The translations under genes and the position numbers were made by a program. 64,000 nucleotides of DNA from Rubrivivax sp. (GTDB taxonomy: Bacteria; Pseudomonadota; Gammaproteobacteria; Burkholderiales; Burkholderiaceae_C): the NCBI GenBank assembly GCA_027485165.1, contig JAIXRN010000101.1, forward strand, positions 149,526-213,525, read 5' to 3'. Below are positions 58,160 to 64,000 of this stretch, piece by piece. The number at the start of each line of letters is the position of its first letter. Position 1 is the stretch's first letter. The notes beneath the pieces are model-generated. The model saw only the letters and a program-made list of their open reading frames with translations. It had not been told where the DNA came from and made no database searches.

Positions 58160-58994
58160 AGCCTGGCTGCCAGCGGCAGCGCCGGCCGCAGCGGCAGGGC
58201 CCTTCGGCCCGCAACGCATCGTCTGCCTGACCGAAGAGACGACCGAGTGGCTGTACCTGCTGGGCGAAGAAGCCCGCATCGTCGGCATCAGCGGCTACAC
58301 CGTGCGGCCGCGCCGGGCGCGGCAGGAAAAACCGCGCGTCAGCGCCTTTCTGGACGGGAAGATCGACCAGATCGTGGCCCTGCAGCCCGACCTGGTGATC
58401 GGCTTCTCCGACATGCAGGCCGCGCTGGCCGACAAGCTCATCCGTGCCGGGCTGGCGGTGTTCATCACCAACCAGCGCAGCGTGGCGCAGATTTACGCCA
58501 CGCTGCGGCTGGTGGCCAGCCTGGTGGGGGCGCAGACCCGGGCCGAAGCCTGGATCGCCCAGTGCCAGGCCGAACACGCGCGCATCGCTGCGGTGGCCGC
58601 AGGCTGGCCCCGCCGGCCGCGCGTGTACTTCGAGGAATGGGACGAACCGATGATCAGCGCCATCCAGTGGGTGTCTGAACTGCTGGCCACCGCTGGCGGC
58701 GACGACATCTTCCCCGAACTGGCGGTTCAGTCCCTGGGCCGCGACCGCGTGGTGGCCGACGCCCTGGCGCCCGCCAGGCGCGCGCCGGACATCGTCATCG
58801 GCAGCTGGTGCGGCAAGAAGTTCCGCCCCGAGCGCGTGGCCGCGCGCCCCGGCTGGGCCCAGGTGCCGGCCGTGGCCGGCCAGCGGCTGCATGAAGTGAA
58901 GAGCTGCGACATCCTGCAGCCCGGCCCGGCTGCGCTGACCGACGGCCTGGCGCTGATGCATGCCTACTGCGCGGCCTGGGCGGCGGCGCAGTGA
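58152..58994 (+). CDS. BtuF-like solute-binding-fold protein without signal peptide
   Basis: The 280-residue product has the periplasmic metal/B12 binding fold: RIVCLTEETTEWLYLLGEEARIVGISGYTVRP, KPRVSAFLDGKIDQIVALQPDLVIGFSDMQAALADKLIRAGLAVFI, RPRVYFEEWDEPMISAIQWVSELLATAGGDDIFPEL, PDIVIGSWCGKKFRPERVAARPGW. Start is probably GTG 58152, whose overlap with the upstream TGA is GTGGCTGA. No signal peptide precedes it, so it is likely cytoplasmic, which is odd for this fold. Coupling to the BLUF protein suggests a related function such as B12 sensing or handling. A Cys in SWCGKK may bind a metal or corrin. Confidence 0.75.
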   Translation: MAEAWLPAAAPAAAAGPFGPQRIVCLTEETTEWLYLLGEEARIVGISGYTVRPRRARQEKPRVSAFLDGKIDQIVALQPDLVIGFSDMQAALADKLIRAGLAVFITNQRSVAQIYATLRLVASLVGAQTRAEAWIAQCQAEHARIAAVAAGWPRRPRVYFEEWDEPMISAIQWVSELLATAGGDDIFPELAVQSLGRDRVVADALAPARRAPDIVIGSWCGKKFRPERVAARPGWAQVPAVAGQRLHEVKSCDILQPGPAALTDGLALMHAYCAAWAAAQ

Positions 58995-59002
58995 CGCCGC
59001 CG

Positions 59003-60169
59003 ATGACCACGCTGACCGCGGGCCTGACCGCAGCGCTTCCCGCTGTCCCCCTGCTGCCTGAAGACGGCCTGGCCCAGCAGGTGCAGCAGCGCCTGGACCA
59101 GCTGACCAAGCCGCTGGGCGCGCTGGGCCGGCTGGAAGCCCTGGCCCTGCAGGTGGCCCGCGTGCAGGGCACCACGCACCCGCGTTGGCAGGCACCGCAG
59201 CTGCTGGTGTGCGCGGCAGACCACGGCATCGCCGCGCAGGGCGTTTCGGCCTACCCCGCGGCCGTGACGGCGCAGATGGTTCGCAACATGCTGGACGGCG
59301 GCGCCGCGGTGTCGGTGCTGGCGCGCCAGCACGGCCTGGCGCTGACGGTGGCCGACTGCGGCGTGGCCCAGGACTTCGCGCCCCGGCCCGGCCTGCACAT
59401 CGCCAAGGTCTGCCGCGGCACGGCCGACAGCAGCCTGGGCCCGGCGCTGACGGCAGCGCAATGCGTGCAAGCCGTGGCCAACGGCCAGCAGCTGGTGCGC
59501 GGCCTGCCCGGCAACGTGCTGCTGCTGGGCGAAATGGGCATCGCCAACACCTCGGCCGCGAGCCTGCTGATGTGCCGCCTGACGGGCCTGCCCCTGGCCG
59601 CCTGCGTGGGCCGCGGCACAGGCCTGGGCGACGCGGCGCTGGCGCACAAGCTGGCCGTGCTGCAACGGGCGCTGCATTGCCATGCGCAGGTGCAGGGCCC
59701 GATCGCCCTGCTTGCGGCCCTGGGCGGGGCCGAGATCGCCACCCTGGTGGGCGCGGTGCTGCAGGCGGCGGCCGAGCGCCGGGTGATCGTCGTCGACGGT
59801 TTCATCACCACCGCTGCCGTGGCCATGGCAGCGGCGCTGGTTGTGCCGGGTGCACCGGGTGCGCCGTCGGCCGTGCTGCAGCGCTGCGTCTTCGCCCACG
59901 GCAGTGCCGAAGCTGGCCACGGCGCCTGGCTGCGAGCGCTGGGCGTGCAGCCGCTGCTGGACCTGGGCCTGCGCCTGGGCGAAGGCTCGGGCGCGGCGCT
60001 GGCCTGGCCGCTGCTGGTGTCGGCGCTGGCGCTGCTGGACGGCATGGCCAGCTTCGCCGGGGCTGGCGTGTCCAGCGCCAGCGCGGCTGCCGCGGGTCTG
60101 GCAGACGCCAGCGGGGCCAGCGGGGCCAACAGGGCCAACAGGGCCAGCGGGGGCGGCGATGTGGCATGA
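59003..60169 (+). CDS. cobT: Nicotinate-nucleotide:dimethylbenzimidazole phosphoribosyltransferase
   Basis: The 388-residue enzyme makes alpha-ribazole phosphate for the lower ligand of B12. Signatures: LDQLTKPLGALGRLEALALQVARVQG, VCAADHGIAAQGVSAYPAAVTAQMV, LLGEMGIANTSAASLLMCRLTG, GRGTGLGDAALAHK, VVDGFITTAAVAMAA, and GVQPLLDLGLRLGEGSGAALAWPLL with the general base Glu. ATG 59003 chosen. A GTG at 58991 overlaps the previous stop. The C-terminal tail is Gly/Ser/Asn-rich with a 9-bp repeat (about 60107-60150) and is not conserved. Confidence 0.93.
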   Translation: MTTLTAGLTAALPAVPLLPEDGLAQQVQQRLDQLTKPLGALGRLEALALQVARVQGTTHPRWQAPQLLVCAADHGIAAQGVSAYPAAVTAQMVRNMLDGGAAVSVLARQHGLALTVADCGVAQDFAPRPGLHIAKVCRGTADSSLGPALTAAQCVQAVANGQQLVRGLPGNVLLLGEMGIANTSAASLLMCRLTGLPLAACVGRGTGLGDAALAHKLAVLQRALHCHAQVQGPIALLAALGGAEIATLVGAVLQAAAERRVIVVDGFITTAAVAMAAALVVPGAPGAPSAVLQRCVFAHGSAEAGHGAWLRALGVQPLLDLGLRLGEGSGAALAWPLLVSALALLDGMASFAGAGVSSASAAAAGLADASGASGANRANRASGGGDVA

Positions 60170-60941
60170 AGTGCGCCTGTTCCTGGTGGCGCTGCAGTTC
60201 CTCACCCGCGTACCCGTGCCGCGCTGGCAGGGCTGGCGCGACGAATGGCTGCACGACAGCGCGCGCCACTTTCCGGCCGTGGGCCTGTGCGTGGGTGCCT
60301 TTGCTGCTGGCGTGCTGTGGCTGGGGGCGCATGCCTGGTCGGCGCTGATTGCGGTGCTGCTGAGCATGGCCGCCACCATCTGGCTGACCGGCGCCTTCCA
60401 CGAAGACGGGCTGGCCGACACCTGCGATGGCCTGGGCGGCGCGGTCACGCGCGACAAGGCGCTGGCCATCATGAAGGACTCGCGCCTGGGCACCTACGGC
60501 GCCGTGGGCCTGCTGCTGGTGCTGGCGCTGAAGGCCGCGGCACTGCACAACCTGGCCGTGCGCGACCTGGCCGCGACGCTGGCCCTGCTGCCGCTGGCCC
60601 ATGCCTGGTCGCGCTGCGCCACTGTGCTGCTGCTGCGCCTGCTGCCCTATGGCGGCGACGCCGAGCATGCCAAGGCCAAGCCGCTGGCCCAGCGCGTGGA
60701 CGGTCTGGGGCTGGCAGTGGCGCTGGTCTGGGCCGCGCTGGCGGCACTGGTGGGCAGCCTGTTCCTGGGCCCGCAAGTGCTGCTGTGGGCCGCGCTGGCG
60801 GCACTGGCCACGGGCCTATGGATGGCGCGCTGGCTGCAGCAGCGGCTGGGCGGCTACACCGGCGACGCCCTGGGCGCCACGCAGCAGTTCTGCGAACTGG
60901 CCATCTACCTGGCGGCGCTGGCCGCGATGTCGCGTGGCTGA
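60159..60941 (+). CDS. cobS: Adenosylcobinamide-GDP ribazoletransferase
   Basis: The 260-residue inner-membrane enzyme joins adenosylcobinamide-GDP and alpha-ribazole to give adenosylcobalamin. LFLVALQFLTRVPVPRWQG, FPAVGLCVGAF, TGAFHEDGLADTCDGLGGAVTRDKALAIMKDSRLGTYGAVGLLLVL are the CobS signature and carry the metal-binding Asp/Glu residues. AHAWSRCATVLLLRLLPYGGD and GYTGDALGATQQFCELAIYL follow. ATG 60159 overlaps the cobT stop by 11 bases. Confidence 0.94.
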   Translation: MWHEVRLFLVALQFLTRVPVPRWQGWRDEWLHDSARHFPAVGLCVGAFAAGVLWLGAHAWSALIAVLLSMAATIWLTGAFHEDGLADTCDGLGGAVTRDKALAIMKDSRLGTYGAVGLLLVLALKAAALHNLAVRDLAATLALLPLAHAWSRCATVLLLRLLPYGGDAEHAKAKPLAQRVDGLGLAVALVWAALAALVGSLFLGPQVLLWAALAALATGLWMARWLQQRLGGYTGDALGATQQFCELAIYLAALAAMSRG

Positions 60942-61500
60942 AACCGCCGCGGCGGGGCTGTGGTGCTGGCGCCACCCGCGGGCCATCGGCGCGGGCGGGC
61001 GCTGCATCGGCCGTACCGACCTGCCGGTGGACCCGCGCAAGGCGCGGCGGCTGGCACATCGCATCCGTGTGCTGGCGCGGCGTGAAGGGCTGCCGCGCGA
61101 GGTCTGGGTGTTGCCGCTGGCCCGCAGCCGCGACGTCGGGCGCTGGCTGGCACGCTGGGGCTGGCGCGTGCGGGTGGACGCACGCCTGGCCGAACTGGAC
61201 TTCGGCCATTGGGACGGCCAGCCCTGGTCGGCCATCGCCTGGGCCGATGTCGAGGCCTGGCAGGCCGACCTGCTGCACCACGCGCCGGGTGGCGGCGAGT
61301 CGCTGGCGCGGCTGGCACAGCGGGTGCGCGGCTTCGTCGAAGAGGCCCGCGCGCAGGGCCGGGCGCGGCTGGTGGTGACGCACGGTGGCTGGCTCAACGC
61401 CTGGCGCCATGTTCCGCCCGATGCGGCCCGGCTGGACGCCGCGCAGTGGCCCGCACCTCCCCGACATGGCGCCCTGATTGGCCCCCACTCGCGGGGGTAG
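60934..61500 (+). CDS. cobC: CobC-like histidine phosphatase (alpha-ribazole phosphatase)
   Basis: The 188-residue protein starts at GTG 60934, overlapping the cobS stop as GTGGCTGA. Active-site histidine is in LWCWRHPRAI (R-H-P instead of R-H-G, as often in Cob-type members). LAELDFGHWDGQPW and VVTHGGWLNAW supply the acid/second His. Its position at the end of cobT-cobS fits removal of the phosphate from alpha-ribazole or cobalamin phosphate. A general phosphatase is the alternative. A C/G-rich hairpin sits near the stop but no U-run follows. Confidence 0.82.
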   Translation: MAETAAAGLWCWRHPRAIGAGGRCIGRTDLPVDPRKARRLAHRIRVLARREGLPREVWVLPLARSRDVGRWLARWGWRVRVDARLAELDFGHWDGQPWSAIAWADVEAWQADLLHHAPGGGESLARLAQRVRGFVEEARAQGRARLVVTHGGWLNAWRHVPPDAARLDAAQWPAPPRHGALIGPHSRG

Positions 61501-61621
61501 TGGCGGTGTTAGGGGGCGCGGCGACGGTGGTAGATCCCTACTATTTGCGACGTTGACCAGCATCTGACGCGGTGCTGCGCAGCTGACCCCCCACTACCGC
61601 TGTCCCACCCGGAGGAAATCC

Positions 61622-62260
61622 ATGCGCTCACTGAATTCACTGGCCCGCACATCCTGGCCCGTCGCCGCCAAGTCCCTGGTCGCCGCTGTGGCGCTGCTGG
61701 GCAGCCTGGCCGCCCATGCGGTCCCCATTACCTACACCTTCACCGGCCTGGTTAGCGGCAGCTTCACGCCCACGGGTGGCACGCTCAGCAGCTTCACCGG
61801 CCGCGCGCTGACGGTCACCATCAGCACCGACACCACAAACATCAACACCGTCCGGTTCGGCACGGGCATCCCCGCCACGCAAAACCTGGTGCCCGGCAGC
61901 ATCAGCGTGGCCAGCCTGGGGTCGGGCAGCTTCGTCAACCCGCTGTATGTGTTCAACAACCAGGGCAGCCAGATCGTCGGTTTCGGCAACGTCAGCAACA
62001 ACGACCTGATTGACATCCAGAACACCACGGTCGGCCTTGGCACTTACGGGCTGGTGACGAACTTCGGGCCTATCGGCGGCAGCGTGTTCAGCTTCAGCCA
62101 GTTCAACGCCGTGGCCCTGAGCTTCGGCACCCTGACGCTGACGGGCTTCACCAACCCCAGCTTCCAGGCCACCGTGGTGCCTGAGCCCGAGACCTGGGCC
62201 CTGATGGCCGCCGGCCTGGCCTGGGTGGCCGTGCGCGCGCGCCGGCGCGTCGCCGCCTAA
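61622..62260 (+). CDS. PEP-CTERM exported protein
   Basis: The 212-residue product has a signal peptide (AAKSLVAAVALLGSLAAHA), a Ser/Thr/Asn/Gly-rich beta-type body (FTPTGGTLSSFTGRALTVT; NNDLIDIQNTT), and a C-terminal sorting tail with PEP in TVVPEPETWALM, a short helix AAGLAWVAV and basic end RARRRVAA. This resembles the sorting signal of the other PEP-CTERM protein at 22091-22723 but the bodies are unrelated. A GGAGGAAA Shine-Dalgarno precedes the ATG. No exosortase gene is nearby. Confidence 0.9.
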   Translation: MRSLNSLARTSWPVAAKSLVAAVALLGSLAAHAVPITYTFTGLVSGSFTPTGGTLSSFTGRALTVTISTDTTNINTVRFGTGIPATQNLVPGSISVASLGSGSFVNPLYVFNNQGSQIVGFGNVSNNDLIDIQNTTVGLGTYGLVTNFGPIGGSVFSFSQFNAVALSFGTLTLTGFTNPSFQATVVPEPETWALMAAGLAWVAVRARRRVAA

Positions 62261-62279
62261 AGGCCTGCCGCTCATGCGC

Positions 62280-62311
62280 GGGCGCTGGCAGTTCGACTGC
62301 CGCAGGCGCCC
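62280..62311 (+). terminator. Strong stem-loop after PEP-CTERM gene, possible terminator
   Basis: GGGCGC (62280-62285) pairs with GCGCCC (62306-62311), and inside, GGCAGT (62287-62292) pairs with ACTGCC (62296-62301) around a TCG loop. It lies 20 bases after the PEP-CTERM stop. No U-run follows, so termination is not certain. Confidence 0.35.
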
Positions 62312-62390
62312 GTCCATCGCAAGCGGGTGGTGGTAGGCGGGTGGTCTGCCGAAGATGCGTGCATCGCAGCCCAACCCACCGGAGACCACC

Positions 62391-62537
62391 ATGTTCCAAC
62401 GCCTCAGCCAACGTCTGCTGTCCTTCGCCCTGGCCTTCGTCGTGACGGTGGGCATGCTGGGCGGTATCGACGACCTGGCCCAGCCCGAAGAAGCTGCGCC
62501 GCAGTGGGCCGAGCGCGCCAGCCAGACGCGCGCCTGA
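62391..62537 (+). CDS. Small exported or membrane protein of unknown function
   Basis: The 48-residue product opens with MFQRLSQRLLSFALAFVVTVGM, a basic head then a hydrophobic stretch about residues 10-24, followed by an acidic/Ala-rich tail (GGIDDLAQPEEAAPQWAERASQTRA). The ATG at 62391 has GGAGACC at normal spacing. It could be a signal peptide with a short mature part or a single-span protein. No homologue is recognised. It lies between the PEP-CTERM gene and the convergent ABC ATPase. Confidence 0.55.
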   Translation: MFQRLSQRLLSFALAFVVTVGMLGGIDDLAQPEEAAPQWAERASQTRA

Positions 62538-62622
62538 ACTGGGCTTTGTCCGAAGTGCCCCGCCGGCCGATCTGGCGTGGCGACTGCCGCAGCAGCGGTC
62601 AGCCGCGGCGGCCCATGGCGCT

Positions 62623-63597
62623 TCAGCCCCGCAGGTGGCAGGCCACCCAGTGGCCTTCCGCGGCGGGCTTCAGTTCTGGCCTTTGGGTGCTGCACAGCGG
62701 CTGCTGTGCGATCGGGCAGCGGGTGTGGAAGTGGCAACCCGCAGGCGGGTGGATGGGGCTGGGCACATCGCCCTGCAGCCGGATGCGCTGGCGCTTGGCG
62801 CCCGGGTCCGGGATCGGCACGGCCGACAGCAGCGCTTCGGTGTAGGGGTGCAGCGGACTGGTGTACAGCGCCTGCGCACTGGCCATTTCCACGATGCGTC
62901 CCAGGTACATCACGGCCACGCGGTCGCTGATGTGTTCGACCACGCTCAGGTCGTGCGCGATGAAGATGTAGGTCAGCCCGAACTGGCCCTGCAGGTCTTC
63001 GAGCAGGTTGATGACCTGGGCCTGGATCGACACGTCCAGCGCGCTGACGGCTTCGTCGCAGACGATGAGCTTGGGGCTCACCGCCAGGGCCCGCGCAATG
63101 CCGATGCGCTGGCGCTGGCCGCCGCTGAATTCATGTGGGAAGCGCCGCATGTGGTCGGCGTTCAGGCCTACCGTCTCAAGCAGCTGGACGATGCGGTCGT
63201 TGTACTCGGCGGCCGTCTTGGTGAGCTTGTGGATGGTGAGGGCCTCGCCAATGATCGCCCCCACCGTCATGCGCGGGTTCAGGCTGGCGTACGGGTCCTG
63301 GAAAATGATTTGCATGTCGCGCGCCAGCGCCCGCAGTTCGGCCTTGCTGGCCTGCGTCACGTTCTGGCCCTGGAACCACACTTCGCCCGACGTCGGCTCG
63401 ATCAGGCGCAGGATGCAGCGGCCCGTGGTGCTCTTGCCGCAGCCGCTTTCGCCCACCACGCCCAGTGTTTCGCCAGCCTGCAGTTCGAAACTGACGCCGT
63501 CGACTGCATGCACGCGTTCGATTTCCCTGCCCAGCAGCCCGCCCTTGATGGGGAAGTGCTTGACGAGCTTGTCGACCTTCAGAAGAGGTGCTGTCAT
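62623..63597 (-). CDS. Oligopeptide/dipeptide ABC transporter ATP-binding protein (DppF/OppF)
   Basis: The 324-residue ATPase has Walker A (GVVGESGCGKSTTGR, about 48-62), IIFQDPYASLNPRMTVGAIIGEAL, the signature HEFSGGQRQRIGIARALAV, Walker B IVCDEAVSALDVSIQAQV, and the DppF/OppF end CHFHTRCPIAQQPLCSTQRPEL with four Cys that bind a 4Fe-4S or metal in this subfamily. Its sister DppD and permeases would be upstream on the - strand, beyond the right edge. The inverted-repeat block lies directly upstream of its ATG. Confidence 0.93.
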   Translation of the reverse strand: MTAPLLKVDKLVKHFPIKGGLLGREIERVHAVDGVSFELQAGETLGVVGESGCGKSTTGRCILRLIEPTSGEVWFQGQNVTQASKAELRALARDMQIIFQDPYASLNPRMTVGAIIGEALTIHKLTKTAAEYNDRIVQLLETVGLNADHMRRFPHEFSGGQRQRIGIARALAVSPKLIVCDEAVSALDVSIQAQVINLLEDLQGQFGLTYIFIAHDLSVVEHISDRVAVMYLGRIVEMASAQALYTSPLHPYTEALLSAVPIPDPGAKRQRIRLQGDVPSPIHPPAGCHFHTRCPIAQQPLCSTQRPELKPAAEGHWVACHLRG

Positions 63598-63665
63598 GAA
63601 ATGGCTACTTTCGGCCCTTGGCAGTCATTCGCTGGGTTCCTTTTGGCGTGCCGACAGGGTCCCCG

Positions 63666-63795
63666 GGTCTGCGGCAGTCGGGTGGCCCCTTCCGCTCATG
63701 TCCCCCGCCAGCGCGTTGTAAGCCAACGGTCATGCAGGCCACGGCCCTGGCTCCTCCTTGACTTCGCTCCAGGGGCCACCCGACTGCCGCAGACC
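63666..63795. repeat. 25-bp perfect inverted repeat pair
   Basis: The segment 63666-63690 (GGTCTGCGGCAGTCGGGTGG then five more bases) is the exact reverse complement of 63771-63795, with 80 bases between. It is the outermost pair of the nested system at the right edge and lies upstream of the dppF-like gene. Confidence 0.9.
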
Positions 63796-64000
63796 GGCAA
63801 CATGGTGCCGCGCCGCCAGCCGCGCAGTGGCGTGTTTGCCTTGCGGCGAGAAGGCTGCGGGCCACTGCTGGCGTGCGGCCGTGTTGCCAGGCTGCGGGGC
63901 TTGGGTGGCCCCTGGAGCGAAGTCAAGGAGGAGCCAGCGCGGTGCCGAACAGAAATGCTGGCACGCAACGCGCTGGCGGGGGACATGAGCGGAAGGGGCC
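63684..64000. repeat. 35-bp perfect inverted repeat pair reaching the window end
   Basis: 63684-63718 (start GGCCCCTTCCGCTCATGTCC) is the exact reverse complement of 63966-64000. The right copy ends at the window edge, and the flanking match may continue beyond. The left copy overlaps the 25-bp pair, so the units share sequence. Confidence 0.9.
63747..63937. repeat. 35-bp perfect inverted repeat pair (inner)
   Basis: 63747-63781 (start CTGGCTCCTCCTTGACTTCG) is the exact reverse complement of 63903-63937, 121 bases apart. Together with the other pairs it makes a block of about 335 bases without a credible gene. Confidence 0.9.

Noticed and set aside
61480..61510. GC-rich hairpin near the cobC stop as an intrinsic terminator
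   Set aside because: No U-run follows and part of it is coding.
61501..61621. Sigma-54 or PrsR-type promoter before the second PEP-CTERM gene
   Set aside because: A TGG-containing stretch was seen but without a fitting TTGC element at the right spacing.
63605..63988. Open frames in the repeat block at the right edge
   Set aside because: They consist mainly of inverted-repeat sequence, on both strands, with no Shine-Dalgarno and no recognisable domain.

Overview
The window reads as a stretch of chromosome from a high-GC, photosynthetic betaproteobacterium, most likely a Burkholderiales bacterium of the Rubrivivax type. This is inferred from gene content, not from a marker gene. The evidence is a purple-bacterial light-harvesting-2 operon (pucB, pucA, pucC), betaproteobacterial gene orders (pyrG-kdsA-eno-ftsB; dacA/dat/DUF493), a tripartite-tricarboxylate (TctC/Bug) binding protein, general porins and PEP-CTERM proteins. 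I found no rRNA, tRNA or CRISPR array and no clear insertion sequence.

Layout. 1-10 kb: 3' end of a ZnuD-like TonB-dependent receptor, pdxH, a MobA-like nucleotidyltransferase, a ChaC-like enzyme, the Entner-Doudoroff genes edd-eda behind a promoter with an overlapping inverted repeat, then a PaiB-like protein, a thioesterase diverging from a MarR regulator across a perfect palindrome, an SDR and a metallo-beta-lactamase-fold hydrolase. 10.5-13.1 kb: puc operon with a PpsR/CrtJ-type TGT-N12-ACA site and an extra 27-residue membrane microprotein. 13.2-17.1 kb: tonB-exbB-exbD-exbD-TPR energy transduction operon. 17.4-31.4 kb: miaA, an efflux pump, TPR/Sel1 proteins, a pseudouridine synthase, a PEP-CTERM protein, a phoD phosphatase with a candidate Pho box, the dacA-dat-DUF493 block and hemJ.

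31.4-51.5 kb: a candidate structured small RNA between hemJ and hemB, then corA, amidase/tsaE, queG, AEC transporter, TctC protein, xerD, a porin with terminator, an amino-acid ABC transporter, gamma carbonic anhydrase/hslO, an NAD-salvage pair (pnuC and a NadR-like kinase) and ftsB-eno-kdsA-pyrG. 51.6-61.5 kb: a cobalamin locus: riboswitch, btuB, btuF, btuC, btuD, then a BLUF photoreceptor fused to a degenerate B12-binding-like (SCHIC) module, a leaderless BtuF-like protein, cobT, cobS and a CobC-like phosphatase. 61.6-64 kb: second PEP-CTERM protein, a small membrane protein, a DppF/OppF ATPase and a cluster of long perfect inverted repeats at the right edge.

The cobalamin locus is the most notable part. 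B12 uptake and nucleotide-loop assembly genes enclose an AppA-like light sensor, and its start lies just downstream of btuD in the same orientation. In purple bacteria AppA/PpsR and AerR-type proteins tie light, heme/B12 and redox to photosynthesis gene expression. This window also carries a puc operon with a PpsR-type site and two tetrapyrrole genes (hemB, hemJ), so a B12/light/photosystem link is a reasonable hypothesis.
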